Numbered from the stretch's first letter, positions 31,901 through 44,978 are shown. The stretch is DNA of 64,000 bases from Colletotrichum lupini (GCF_023278565.1 NC_064681.1:1116001-1180000), one strand, 5' to 3'. Notes: a model not told the origin generated them from the sequence alone. A program made the numbers and translations.

Positions 31901-34699
31901 AGACAGCAACAAGGACAGGGAGCTTATCACGCACCGCAGACTCCTTGCTCCTTTCGTGGACTGGACCTCACCGCCAAAGAGTACAGGCGTCCGCTTGTGG
32001 TTTGCGAGCGTATGGGCGACGGCGACCAAGTCATGTACTGCAGCGCTAGCGCGTGAGTAACGAAGTGAACCACTCAGCCTTTCACGCGCCCTGTCGTGGG
32101 TCGATGTGACGATGCTTACCTTATTCCAACGATGTGACGACGGCGAGAGTGCCTACCTGCCCGGAGAATTTGACGCCCTGCAGCGGCTCCTTGACGATCT
32201 CTGGGGATGCCATGTCAGGAGCAGAATCACGTCCTCAATTTGCAGTCTGCTTTACCCTGACCTGTCGGCTCTATGCGCTAATTAATTGCAGAAAAGTATC
32301 TTTTCACTGGCTCAGGTGCAAGTAGAATGTCTGGAAAGATGACGAGGCGAGCAGCAGCACTGTGACGATGATATCCGTGCAGACCCGACGTCAGCCGGCA
32401 GGGTGTTTGGTAGCAACGGCCGCTGGGACTGTCCTGGTGCCGAATACCGCCCGGAACCTAAGGTAACCAAGCTGGTTCAGGGGGAGGATCCGCCGGGCAG
32501 CACGGATGGCTACCCTTTGGTCCCACCAGCATATTCAGATGTCTTTGGCAAGGTTGGCTTTGGCAGCAGCATACGGAGTAGTTGCGAATCGGTTGCTGGC
32601 TTCTGAAGGCCCTTCTGGAATCAAGCGCGTATCAAGGAGCCACTCTCGCCTGGTGATGCGGGCAACATGCGTACTGTACATCATCGATCAAGCAGGTGTA
32701 GGTGACACGACTTTCAGTGCCGGAGTAAGCTGAGGGATTGGGCATCCCGGCCAATTGGGACTGGCGGTGTAACTGAGGGAGAAATGGCAATAGAATTGAT
32801 TCAAGGCGTTCCGGATGATTACGGACAGCAGCGAGTTGGCCATCAGCATGGCAATGTCATAGTGCGGTAGAATCAATGCTGCGTAGGGCCATGTCGTGAG
32901 GGTATGATGCACCTCATGCAACGTGCATTGCGAATCAGCTCGGGGGATGCAGCACTGCCGGCTGCGGTGCTGTTGGTGATGATGGTTCTGAAGATACACA
33001 GACGCAGTGTGACACGACAGGCCATTCTGGCAGGGTAAGTAGTGGGAGAAAGGGGTCCGGAGAGTATGTAGAGTGAGGACGGGGATTCGTTAGCAAGAGG
33101 TGTAATACGTGGGCAACGATGCGAGTTGTTGGAGTCGCAGCTGCAGGTTTACCTCATCTGACGTCACTGGAGAGGAGCAGCGGGCTGGACCCTGCATATC
33201 GCCCCAAGTTGTGAAGCGAGAAGAGCAAGGCCCGTCATTGGCTGCTTGGAAAAAGTCCCACTACGACTACAACGCTTCCTTGGATCTTTGGGGGACTAGC
33301 ACCGCCGGCAGCGCTCTTTCCCGCCGAGGTGCGCTACAGTCTCCCCCTTCCCGACCTCGCCTGGGAGGTACTGGGAACCGGTGCTGTGTGCTTCGAATTC
33401 CGGACCGGGTGATTCTTCAACACAAGACAAGGTCCCCTTCTCTTGCTTAGCACCATTTCCCCATGCCTCACAGCCTTCAGCTGCGGTACCTTACGGAAAC
33501 TCTGCCCGCAGTGTATTTCGCAGTGTGTGTGTGGGTGTGTATACTAAGAAAAGCAACCCGACCTTCCATGTCTAGGGCATTTCATCGTATTACTCGGTAA
33601 CCCGTATAATACCAAGACAATGGATAATTCCCGCGACGTGTGGCAGGCCCGTTCAAGTTCAACGGTCCAACGGCTGGCTACCGGTAACAAACATAGTAGC
33701 GATGGTACCCTGTTTTGTTCAGCCCAGGGCAGGGTTCCACTGCATTCGTCTTGAATTGTCATTTCCTGCAACAAGGGCAATGTTGGTTCGCCCTTTTGGA
33801 TTGTTGGCCATGAACCGCCGCCAAACCGCCATTCCCATGCTTCTAACCTTCTTTCTCCTCATGCGCTGCGCATTTCTCCACGTTGCCTTGCTCGGACAGT
33901 TCGTGCCCCATCAGTTACTTTGGTACATACCGTGATACCTCATCTCAACTGTCCACTCTTCAAGTCTCGCGTGCTCCTGACTTCTCTTTCTTAGTGGCCC
34001 AAACGCAGACACTGGCAAGCTGGCACCTCCCAGTGAGGCGAAAGAGGCCCCCCCTCCTCCCGCATCCCGTTCCAATGGAACCTGTCTCCTGCCTCCCAGT
34101 GGACGACGCACGCGACTGGACCGGGCCCAACTTGCCAGCGCCAGCAATAGCCCCCCCGCAAAACACCAGCGGTCAGCCGATCCTCTCTGGCGTGTGACGC
34201 TATCCCAATCCCCCTCGAGTCTCGTCTCATCTCGGGCCTGCCCACGGAGTACGGCCTGCAGTTCGCCCCCTTCGCTGTCGTTCGTTCCTTTCGTCTATCG
34301 TCTTTCCAACGCTCTTTGATTGCTTGTCTTTGCTTCTACCTTATTCCTATACTGCTCCTTTACCAGCAAACCAGGTAGACTAAGCACGTACCTAGCCTAC
34401 CCACCCACCTTGACACCCACCTCGCCCTTTCCCCCCCGCCCTGTGCCTCGACCCATCATGACCACCTTTGTGACTATATACCATTATATACACCATCCGA
34501 CCTCCCCTTCTTCTTCCCTCCCCCCTCGACACCACCATCCTCCTGATTCTTGACATATGGCTCAATCCCGGCTTTGATATCTGCCCACCTTGCCACCTTC
34601 TCCTGCTAGCACACATCTCCCGCGCCACCTTTACATCCTCTCACATCCTCGCACACCTTCTGCCCCTTCCGGCCTCCCAACCGACGATCTCGAACAATA
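28911..34699. other. Gene-poor region of normal composition
   Basis: Some 5.8 kb with no gene I can support. Open frames are short, overlap on both strands and lack domains. The best candidate is a minus-strand pair of frames at about 30254-30777 joined by a plausible GTTAGT...ACAG intron (~30344-30400), but I recognise nothing in it. A Pro/Gly/Ala-rich stretch at 30950-31200 is also open in several frames. Two exact TACGGAGTA motifs are present (30208-30216 reverse, 32572-32580 forward). From ~34,230 to 34,690 the sequence is CT-rich, typical of the leader of a highly expressed fungal gene, and belongs to the downstream gene. Confidence 0.45.
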
Positions 34700-35953
34700 A
34701 TGGGACGCTCTCATCGCAGAGGCCCTGACTACGACCTGGACTCTTACGAGCCTTACGGTCGCTCTTACGACACTGCTGCAGACCCCTACGCTCAATATCC
34801 ATCTCGTGGACGCAGTCCTGGTCCTCGTCGCCGCAATAAATCAGAACCTGCCGCACCACCGGCTGCCTATGACAACTATCAACGCGAACCAGAGCCTAGA
34901 GAACAGCCACGGGAACACCGTGAGAGCCGCAAATCACGCAGGGACGCCGTCCCGGAATCCTACGCTCCCCAACCAGAACAGAGGGAAGATCGCAAGAGTC
35001 GCAAGAACCGATACTACGACGAAGACGCCTATCAACCACGGGCACGGAGCCACGGCCGCTCCGCCCGGGAACCCCCCGCCAATGCTCACCATCGTGCCGA
35101 CGACGACGCCTTCGACGCATATGCTCCGGCCTCTCGTCGCGGCCGGGAGCGTCAGCATGCCTATCACCCGCCCCGGACGAGCGACACGAGGCGCTCCAAG
35201 TATGCTGACTTTGATGCCGAGCCTCGTTATCCCGACAGACGCTCCCGTTATGCCGACTATGATGATGTCGATCCCTATAATAACGAGTCGCGCCGTTCCA
35301 AGAATGATGGGCCACGCGAGAGTGATAGACGGCGTTCGCGCTACACTGACTACGAGGGCGTCCCCCGCGGCGGTAGCGAATCAAACCGCGGTCGTCATGT
35401 AGATTACGAGGCTGATCCCCGTTCAAATCCGAGAGGATATGCCGGTCACAGCCAGGGTGGCCGCGGTCGCTACATGAATGACTCGCCTGAGCGGTATGGC
35501 CAACCAGGCGGCGGTCAGCAACGCTCTGCCAGAGGACGGTCCATGCCTAGAAAAGGTGCAGCAGGTGGCACCTCTGGTACAGCTCGGCCTCGAGCCAAGT
35601 CAGCTGTCGGTTACGCTGCGCTGGGTGAAGCCGCTCAGACAGCCTTTAGAGTGGGAAGTCAAGCAGCTCTCCAGATGAAGAGTGAGCCCGGCCCGTGGAT
35701 AGGCGAGAAAGGGACGCGGGTCGCCACGGCTGCTCTGGGCGCCGCCCTCGTCGACACATTTGTCGGTCACAAGGCCACAGGCATGAAGGGTGGCATGCGC
35801 CATCAAGCTTTGCGTCAGGCATGTGAGATGGGCATTCGCAACTTTGTCGTCCAACCTACTGTGAACACGGCGACCCGACGCAGTGGCAGTTGGGGCGGCC
35901 ATGGCACTGGCAGCGGGGGAGGTCAGAGCAGCAGTGGGAGAAGACGACACTGA
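34700..35953 (+). CDS. Arg/Tyr/Asp-rich protein with conserved-looking Gly/Ala C-terminal domain
   Basis: A single-exon frame of 417 aa with ATG at 34700 (CAATAATGGGA) and a CT-rich leader. Residues 1-295 are low complexity: Arg, Tyr, Asp, Ser and Pro, with RS/SR pairs and at least four degenerate copies of a unit RRSRYxDYD/E between ~165 and 250 (RRSKYADFD, RRSRYADYD, RRSRYTDYE, RGRHVDYE). Residues ~300-390 are quite different and look folded: AAQTAFRVGSQAALQ, then GEKGTRVATAALGAALVDTFVG, a glycine/alanine-rich helix, then RHQALRQACEMGIRNFVVQPT. The end is Gly/Ser-rich and basic. I cannot name the family; RNA binding or condensate formation would fit the N-terminal half, but that is speculation. 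The gene converges with kha1. Confidence 0.75.
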   Translation: MGRSHRRGPDYDLDSYEPYGRSYDTAADPYAQYPSRGRSPGPRRRNKSEPAAPPAAYDNYQREPEPREQPREHRESRKSRRDAVPESYAPQPEQREDRKSRKNRYYDEDAYQPRARSHGRSAREPPANAHHRADDDAFDAYAPASRRGRERQHAYHPPRTSDTRRSKYADFDAEPRYPDRRSRYADYDDVDPYNNESRRSKNDGPRESDRRRSRYTDYEGVPRGGSESNRGRHVDYEADPRSNPRGYAGHSQGGRGRYMNDSPERYGQPGGGQQRSARGRSMPRKGAAGGTSGTARPRAKSAVGYAALGEAAQTAFRVGSQAALQMKSEPGPWIGEKGTRVATAALGAALVDTFVGHKATGMKGGMRHQALRQACEMGIRNFVVQPTVNTATRRSGSWGGHGTGSGGGQSSSGRRRH

Positions 35954-36705
35954 TCATATCGAATTATCGATGTGTTGTCCGACTTATTTGAGATGCTACT
36001 TGACATGTGGTTGGGTTCCGCGATGCCCATCCCCCTGTTCTATATCTTCCCGACTCATCTCTTCCCAAACACACCAAGTCTCTCCTCTGCTTTCTTTCGT
36101 ATGGCTTTTCCCTGGTTTTACGGGGGCGGCGTTATCGGACAAAGTGCTATCAAGACGGCCGGATTTTTCCTTAGTTTAGAAATGGCATGGCAGCATGTTA
36201 ACGGTAGACGAGTAACGAGTCTCAATGAATCAAATGACGATGAAAATGAAAATACCATGGATGATGAGAAAAGCTCACCCTGTTGCAAATCTCCCCCGAC
36301 AGGACTATTCTGCCCTTAATGTGTACCAACAATAATGCATCTCTCCGAATTCATGCTGGCATTCGACCCTATCATCAACTGAAGATTGGGGGGGGAAAAC
36401 GATAGAAGTTATATGACAAGATGCCAAGGCGATGTCAGGTAACAGCTTTGGCACTCCCGCCGGGTTTGAAGAGGAGGTAAGATGGAAGCGATGGGAGTTA
36501 CTTGAGTTCCAGTATTGCGTTGGGTGTTCATACCACCTGAACGCAACCCTCGCGCAAACCTGATAGCCAACACCGCAGTGCAGCAAGTGTCATGTGATGA
36601 GCAAGTTTGTTCATGCTTACCACTAGCCATGCAGGATTGACGTGGCTTTAAATCATATATATGAAATAGATGGTATTAATGAACAACTAGGGTACTAAGC
36701 TTCGA
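35954..36705. other. Convergent spacer
   Basis: About 750 bp between two convergent stop codons, presumably both 3' UTRs. Overlapping short frames on both strands show no domain; nothing else is visible. Confidence 0.5.
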
Positions 36706-39589
36706 CTAGTTACCTGAAGATTTAGCTTGAACGACAAGCAGATCCGCCTTCACACCAGCTGTAATCAGAACACCCGCAGCAATACCCAGACAGTCCTTGA
36801 TATCTTCAGACACCTTGGCAGACGCCTTACCTTCCGTCGCTTTTACAGCACTCCTGCGACCAAGCACAACCAGGTTGTGCCAGGTGACTTCTCGTGTATC
36901 TGTCCTGACGCCTGATGCGGCATAGCTTGAAGCAGCCTCCAGGGTATTGGAAGAGGAAGAAGTCTCAAACTTGATGCGCGATGCTATATTGGCAGGTACA
37001 TGCGTTGACACGAATCCGAAGTAGTCACCCTCGTGAGATTGAGAGTCTCCCCCGGCCGTCCCGACAAAGTGTACCACGGTCGCTTGAGCATTGTGCTTCT
37101 CGCACAATTGAAGCACTAGCTTGAGGGCAAGCTTGTCATCGTTGCCTCCAAAGTATGGCATGAAGATCTGATGCGACTTGTTTGTGACGGGAATCGTCGG
37201 GATATCATGATGGATGTCGCTGAATGAGTATGCTCGGGATAGCCTCTTGCGGTCGCTACTGCCGTCCGAAGTAGGTTGAGTAGCACTACCCTTGGGGAAG
37301 AAAATGCCAATGTTGTGTTCCGGGGAGTCGAGGATGGACTTTGCGAAACCGGTATATGTTGATCCAAGCTTGTTGGAACCGTCTGCCGACAGGACCTGGG
37401 TGTCGACCAGGCTACCACTCTCGCTCCAGGGGACGAGAAGAAGGTCAGAGGAGATATCGGAGGATTTGGAAAGGAGAGCTTCGGCAAAGCGAGTCTCCGG
37501 CATGATCGATACCTCCCCAGAAACGGCAACCCTGATCAATTGTCCCACAGTACGGAAGATGTTCACGACAGGGTCATTGCGACTAAAATCGTCCACCTGA
37601 GACACGGTCATGACGGAAGAATCACGATCCGTAAGATGGAGTAGGCGGAAGCCATGAGCCCGCACAGCTTTAATACCATTGGAAGAGCCCAGCGCCACAG
37701 TAGGCGACGTCATACCGCCCTTCTCGTCGCTTTCAACGAATTGGCCTCCCGAACCAGACTGCTTTCCAAACAGGGAGACCAAGTTGAGCAACGCAGGCAT
37801 GTTGTCCAGTCGAAGGTACACTAACAGGCGCTGGACACGATCATTAGTCGGCTTGGTAAACTCATGGTCATCGGTCGATCCGCCGTGGCTCGAGATGGGT
37901 TCACCAGTGTCCCAGTCAATCTCACCACGCTTCCAAGCCTCGAGCTTCTTCTGGTACCAGCGAGGGTACAGGAAGGAGGTTAGAGGAGTAGTTGCGAAGG
38001 TGGTCAGAAGAGCCATGACAACGAAAATGGTGAACGTCCTGGTGCTCAGAATCCTAGCCTGTAGACCGATGTTCTGTATTCAATCAGCATCCGTCCCCCA
38101 TTCCATGTCATCACGGAGCTGTGCTCAAACAAGAGCTACTTACAAGGACGATCAACTCGACGAGACCTTTGCAACTCATCAGAGCCCCGATGGAGAAAGA
38201 CTCTCTCCAGACCAGTCCGTTCAACCGAGCAGCGAGACTGGCGCCAATAACCTTGGTCAAAAAGGCGGTGAACGTTACAGCAATAACGTAGCCCCAGGCG
38301 ATACCGCTGTCAAGAAGACCCAGATTGGTATTCAGCCCAGAGAGCGTGAAATACAAGGGCAAGAACAGAGCACCGATCAAATCTTCCAACTTTTCAGTGA
38401 CCTTGATAGCAAAGCCGTTCTCGCGGGGCAAGATAAGGCCAACCATGAAACCTCCGAAAATTGCGTGGACGCCAATGATACCAGTGAAGAAAGCCGAGGT
38501 CAGGGCGATCAACAGAATAAGCGCAATCATGCTCTGCGAAGGTCCGTTCTCAATGTTGCCAGTTCGACGTAATAGCCAGACCAAAGCTGGCCTCACAAGG
38601 TAGAACAGGAATAACATGTAACCGACACACGCGAGAAGAATCCAGAGGGCTGAAAGACCCGTTCCGGCGTTGGCGAGAGCGACACATAGGGCAAGGAGGA
38701 TCCAGCCTTGTTGATGTTAGCAAAACTCAGCCTGACGTTTGAAGATGCACCGAAGCGTTACTCACCAACAACGTCGTTCGCAACACCAGCTGAAAGCACG
38801 ATAACACCGACAGAGGTATCAAGGAGCTTCAACTCGGTCAGGATACGGCACAGAACCGGGAAAGCCTAGATACGATGTATTAGTCGGATGGTGATCGAAA
38901 CACTACGGAGTAGGTCGTTTCTCCAGTGTGACTTACTGTGATTGCAATAGCAACACCGATGAACAGCATGTAGATTGGGAAGTCAATGTGCATTACACCC
39001 TCATCACCAGAGAATTGATTGTAGAGACCCCATGCGAGGGCGCAACCGAACGCAAAGGGTAGAGCCAAGCCGGCGAATGCTACTGAAGTAGCGACTCGCC
39101 AATTACTGACGAGGAAGCGAACGTCTGTCTCAAGACCAATGAGGAAGAGATAGAGAACAAGACCGAGATTGGCTACCAGCGTCAAGTTGGGGATCGATTC
39201 CGTAGGGAAGATGGCAGCGCGAAAGCCGGGAATTCGACCCAGCACCGAGGGCCCCAGAACAATGCCACCAATGACTTCGGCTATCACTCGAGGTTGCCGG
39301 ATCTTGGACAGAGGCCAGTGGAGGAGGTGGCAGACTATAATGATGAGTCCGGCCTAAATCCAGCGAGCGACGCGAATTAGGACTTATTGGGCAGCGCTGA
39401 AGGTGGAATGCGAAACCAGAGGAAACGAACCTGGATGATGAATATGGTGATGGGATCCTTCGGATTGTAATGCGAGGGGTTTGCGCCCTCGATAACACCA
39501 CCCTGCGAGGGAGCTCTGTTTCCGCCGGTGCTAGTAGGCGCGGCAGACGATGTAGCCGTCGCCGATAGCATCGATGTGATAGACGACAT
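36706..39589 (-). CDS. kha1: K+/H+ antiporter of the CPA2 family (Kha1-like), 5 exons
   Basis: Minus-strand exons 39589-39431, 39353-38937, 38865-38766, 38706-38144 and 38073-36706 encode 868 aa, against roughly 870 for yeast Kha1. Introns are 58-78 nt, GT-AG, and all joins keep the CPA2 fold. A ~45-residue Ser/Thr-rich N terminus precedes ~12 membrane helices (about 46-470). Visible motifs are GLETD (126-130), the ion-binding Asn222-Asp223 in GVANDVVGW, and HAIFGGF (306-312) followed by GLILPREN. Residues ~480-868 form a soluble regulatory region with a universal-stress-like alternation of strands and helices near the end. The family exchanges K+ for H+ in endomembranes (Golgi-like in yeast) and affects alkaline tolerance. 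One TACGGAGTA motif lies inside the intron at 38936-38866. Confidence 0.93.
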
Positions 39590-41575
39590 GTTGGCGGATT
39601 GGCTCAAATTCCTGTCCTTGCCAGTGAACGGGCTACTTTCCGAAGCAAGGAATGACGAGGCGACCAAAGACGTCTGGAAGCGCTCGACTGCGCTCTCCGA
39701 GTTGAATCGATTTGGCCTTTCGTGATAAGACGAAACGGCAGACAATACGGAAGAGCCACTTCTTAAATGGAATTGCCAAGAAGATGGACACCGTCCAGGC
39801 TGTGAACACTAGCAATGGGTGGAGGGGAAGCAGGCTTAGGTACTATGGCCAAGCCAGCAATCGGTCCCGTGATATCGGTAGGCTTTGCATGTACTAATCT
39901 GACATGGTGAGCGCGGGTTGTTTTGCCTACGTTGCTTTCTCCCTGGCCGCAGCTGCCACGGGAATTGGAATCGTTGGTAGTCGACCACTTTGGTTGGTTG
40001 TACAAAAAAGGGTGGCAGATGGTGGTGTTGGAGCAAGTTAAGGGCTTTGGTCATTTGCCTTCCCGGCGGATTTAGTTTGCGACACGTGAAGATGTTTTGG
40101 AGGGGGGGAATGTGGAGGGCGGGGAGTGCGAGTGAGCAACGGTTTGTGGAGGTGGGCAGGGAGAAAGTGTGAGACTAAGGTGCCTCACTGCGTGACTGCG
40201 GTAGTTAAGCAGGGTTGGGGTGGGACCTACAGGCGTGGGAAACGGATTTATTGGTCTACCCTGATATGAAGGGAATGCAAACAAGAACGAGATTGAAGTC
40301 AGGCCCAAGGATGTGGGCTGTCACCGTCAATCGTAGAATGATTGCGATGCTGAGGTCAAACGCCTGGGGTACTACTAGGCAGGGTGCATGCCTGGATGCA
40401 ACATATTACACCAGGTATTTATTCCCCCCCCAAAACTTACTATTTCGTTCCTACTCTGTTACTTTCTTGTAAGTCCCCCACTTCGTAAGAGGAAAGGTTC
40501 ATAACAATGAAAGGATGAAAGAGGAACAACGTTTGCGTGATACGCTAACCGAGGGCTTACGAGTCATCCATCCCACCGCCTGTCGTCCCATCCTTGACCG
40601 CACCTCATCAACATCAAGAGAACACACCGACAGAGACGAAGACACTGGTATAATATCACCTCGTTTATCTGGCATGTTAACGTTCTGGCACCTCAAGGAT
40701 CACCTACCTAGGTTGCGCACTTGCAGCTGGCACTTACTTCCATGGCACCTGACATGATGTTGCCCTGACCGTGGACAGTGCGCTGTGGGTAGTGCAGGGC
40801 CCAGTGGATCAAGACTCCAACCAGGGTCCAGGCCTGGCCTTGATTGTCTCTCCGTCTCCATGGCGCTGCATGCTGACCGCCAGTCTACAGCCAGTCCTTG
40901 GACTGATACGTATACAGGTTTTCAGCAGCAAGTCCTGGAAATTGGCGTTCGTATTGTATTCTACGGAGTATCCTTCCAGTAATGAGGGGAACCCCCCAGA
41001 CATTGGTTGGTCTTTATGGAGTACTCGTAAAGATAACTTATCCGTGGAATTGGAGAAGGTGGGGAGACGCGGGGGTCGAGAGATCATCAGCTGATTGGGC
41101 CACCAATATTCATGTCGATACACTAAGGTACTGAGCTGAGCTGCACACATACCCAGCCCAGGGGGCTGGGTTGAGCCACCACCACCTCAAGGTTTAGAGC
41201 GGGTAATAGCGGTAACTACAAATAATCCATTGACTTGGGTCCCATCTGATATGCACCTCGATATTGTCCCGAATATCGACTACCAAGAACTCAAGCTGCC
41301 AATGGAGCTTCGGGACATGAATCTCCATCTGCAATGTTATGGGGCTAACGTGGGAAAGCTAAGTCTAGTTCATCTCTCCGTCTCGATGAATCTCTTATCC
41401 GATGTGCCACATTCAGAGTCAGGCGTACGCCATCGCACTCAAACCTAGAGCCGCAGGCAAGGGTAGTGCTTCACATTACAGGACCTTGTGATCGGCCGGT
41501 GTGACTATGGTGGCTTGGCTGCCTTGGCTGCCTTGGCTGTGACGCTCAATGGCGCATACATATAGATAGGAACGA
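39590..41575. other. Upstream region of kha1 and edge of the AT-rich block
   Basis: About 2 kb of normal composition. It should contain the kha1 promoter and leader near 39,600-40,150. Open frames are short and unsupported. One exact TACGGAGTA occurs at 40962-40970. Composition changes abruptly at about 41,576, where the RIP-affected block begins. Confidence 0.5.
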
Positions 41576-41740
41576 AAGCATCTCCCTGACCGCACCTATA
41601 AAACCTTATAAGTTATCAAAGCAGTTAATAAAGGAATACAGAGGAAGGATAAGACTATACGTATAATACATTTATCGTTAACTCACTTTAATACTACGTT
41701 TATTTAAAATTATTATTAAAAGTATAACTATTTTTAATCG

Positions 41741-42365
41741 CTTATTTATTTATTTGTTTTTATATTCTACCTTTACTAGCTGCTCGGGCGGTTCTCGATA
41801 TTAATTATATAGTATTAATATATAGTATCAATAGATACTCCTACTATCTCGATAGACTAATTTTTTTAATAATAACCTATTTTTAATATTTTATTTAATA
41901 TTTATTTTTATATTTTTCTTTTACTAATTACTTAAGCAGTTCTTAATATTAATTATTTAATTTTATATTTTACATTTACTATTTATTCGGGCAGTTCTTA
42001 ATATCGTTTTAATAATATTAATATGTAGTATTAGTAAATACTTATACTATCTTACTAAATTATTTTTAAAATTTTCTTTAACTTTCCTTCTTATGAAGGT
42101 TATAATTATAAATTATTAATAATAATATTAAGTACCTAGCGATACTACTTTATAAGCCTACGTACTTAGCTAAGTTAGCTATTTTTTTTAAGTAATAATA
42201 GCTTATAATACTATAGTATTAGAAATGCCCTCGTCGTTATTATTAAAAATAATCCTAACCTTCTTATTATTAATATATATATATATATTTATTACCTCGT
42301 TTTTTTTTATTAAAATTAAAAACGCTACTTTCCTTATTATTTATTATTATTATATTATAAGAATT
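41741..42365 (-). repeat. Stacked family A fragments (reverse)
   Basis: Three successive copies of the T-rich/CTACTCGGGCGGTTCT start (the family A 3' end read in reverse) occur at about 41,755, 41,920 and 41,975. The first two are truncated; the third runs on for ~390 bp. They suggest repeated insertion of 5'-truncated copies at one spot. Confidence 0.7.
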
Positions 42366-43510
42366 AATATACGGGTATCGTAAATTAATATACGGGCGTC
42401 GCTCTTATATAAGTATTGCTATTTTACTTTTTAATTAGTTTAAAAAAATAATACTTTTTTATAAAAGCAGTAAGGGTAACTATATTAATATAACTATTTT
42501 TACTATTCTCTCTAACTTAAGCTCTAGTTTAAGATTTTTAAAAATAAGAACATTACTATAACTTACGTACTCGTTTAGAACTACTATATTACTTATTTAA
42601 AATTTATAAATTTTAAATAAGTTAGTAATCTAAGTTTTTATAAATTTTAAATAAATAAAGCTTTTTTTTATTATATATTTAAAATATATAAAAAGTAAAT
42701 TATAATAATATCTACTTAATTACCTCTTTTAACGTAGTTATAATAATTTATTATTATTATAAACTACTTTTTACTAACTCCGTTTTTTTTAAATACTAAG
42801 CTATATTAGCCGTTTATTTATATAATTCCTTATTATCCTCTCTTTATTAAGAACGCTAAACTAGCTCCTTATATATTATTAAAATAAGCTTAATATTTAA
42901 CTTTAACTTAGTTAACTTATCTCTTTTATAAGCCTAGTTAGTATTAACTTATTTTTATTTTTAAATAAGCGGCCTTATTTTTTATTATTAGTACCTTAGT
43001 TATTATAAATAGTATAGGCTTAATTAACTAACTAGCTTTTTTTAAATAAGGCTAATTATAATAAAATAGGTTATATTATATTTTGTAGCTTATTATAAAG
43101 GGATATAATAATCTTAAAATTAAGGATTTAATAATATAGATTTAAAAAAGACGTTTTTTAAAAACGTTACTAAGGGTATACTTCTTATTTATTAAAATAG
43201 CTAAATTTAATATTTTAAAATAGATCTTATAGTAGTATAAGATATTTAGCTTAATTAAAATAATATAATTTAGATTATAAGATCTAAGGGGTTCTAGGAA
43301 TAGCCTCTTATTAAATAGTATTACTTTTTTTATAAGCCGGCTTTATATCCTAATTAAAATAAGATATTTTAAAAAAAGTATTATTCGAAGTTTACTTAGG
43401 TACTTGAAGCGAGTATTTATATACTCTTAGCTTATAAGTACTTTGTTTTTATATAGGCTTAATAAAAACGTAGCTTTTAATTACTAATTATATCTTATAT
43501 AATATTAATA
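42366..43510. other. Unassigned RIP-mutated sequence
   Basis: About 1.1 kb, fully CA/TG-depleted, matching neither family A nor B as defined here. Read on the minus strand it has stretches of protein-like periodicity broken by stops, but no motif I can name. It is probably the body of another degraded element, possibly continuous with 43,716-44,978. Confidence 0.4.
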
Positions 43511-43715
43511 AGTTAATATTTGTTTTTTTTTGTTTTTTATTTCTACCTTTGCTAGCTACTCGGGCGATTCTCGATATCGGTTATATAGTATTAATATATA
43601 GTATTAGTAGATACTTACACTATCTCGTTAGACTATTTTTTTAGATTTTCTACCTTTTTGAACTTTCCCTCCTGCAAAGTTTATAATCACGGATTGACGG
43701 CGATATTATAAGTAT
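43511..43715 (-). repeat. Family A fragment, 5'-truncated (reverse)
   Basis: It has the T-rich tail, the GCTACTCGGGCGATTCTCG block and the following ~150 bp of family A, then stops abruptly in unrelated sequence after GGATTGACGGCG, as expected of a 5'-truncated retroposon. Confidence 0.75.
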
Positions 43716-44978
43716 TATTAAAGCTAATTACCTTAGGGAATTACTTTTATATTTAAAAATAGTAAGGAAAGGTTAAAATAAAGTTAATAAGCCGGTTTAG
43801 CTCGTTATTTACTTATTTTATTACGTATAGGATATCTCGCTTATTAAATAGCTTAATTAACGCTATAATTAGCGAGTATTTAGCTAGTTTCTCTTAGTTT
43901 ATATAAGCTTTAGTATTATAAATATCTTACTAAATAAATAAGGACTTTAAAAACTACTTTTAAATAATAATACGTATATTATAAGCCTAAATCTTAACTC
44001 GTTGGCTTATAATTTTAATAATATCCTTAATTACTTTAGTAAGCTTATAATATAAAGGGTATATAAAGGCTTTAAAGCTAGGGCTATAATTATACTAATT
44101 ATACTAGGGGTTTAAATAATAACGTAATAGCTACTTATCCTCTTTTTAAGCCTCGGTAATAACTTACTATTTATAATTATATTTATAAAGCTTATATTAT
44201 TAAATATTAGCATTTATATAGGCCTAAGCTTATTAAACTAATTATATTAAAAAGTATATTAAATAATTTAGCCTCGAGCTTTATACTTATTCTATTTTAT
44301 AATACTAAATTTATTAACTCTTATAAAGTTATTAACTTAGTTAAAGAGGGTATTATAAGTTTATTCTAAATTATTAAGAATTAGTAAGTTTAAGATTTAG
44401 GTTATAAAAAGAAAAGAGAATCGGTTACTTAGAGTATAATAAAAAACTATAGTTTAAAAAAACGTTTTATTTTAAATAAAAAATAGCTATAGGGGTAAAT
44501 AGGGTAATAAGTTAACTTAAGGACCCTATATTTATTATTATTAACGGATATATTCTTATTATTAAAATAGTATTATTATTAGTTATTAATTAGTCCTAAT
44601 AACCTATTTAATAAACTAAAGAGTATTACTAAACTATTTTATTATAAAATAAAAAGGTTATTAAAACTATTTATTAAAGAAAAAGGGGTTATATTTTAAA
44701 AAAAGTTATAAGAGGGTAGTCCGCTAGGTTTTTATTATTCTCTTAGAGAAATAGTAAATAAAATATAATATAAGCTTTATATTAAGGTAATTATTTATAA
44801 AAAGTCGTATATTTTATAATATACTAGCTAAGAACTTAATAATAAGGTCGCGCTACTTTTTAAAATTATTAACTTTATAAAAATTAGTTAATACTAGGGT
44901 AGTTATTTTTTAAAAAGAGAGATAATAATAATTAACTAAATAATAATAAAAGGCTATAATTAATTAATAGTTACTCTT
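43716..44978. other. Unassigned RIP-mutated sequence
   Basis: About 1.26 kb, CA/TG-depleted, with no recognisable domain and no match to families A or B. Confidence 0.4.

Noticed and set aside
37679..38572. 297-codon plus-strand frame
   Set aside because: Antisense shadow of kha1, crossing two of its introns; no domain.
39590..39745. 52-residue extension of Kha1
   Set aside because: It begins at TTG; ATG 39589 gives the expected length.
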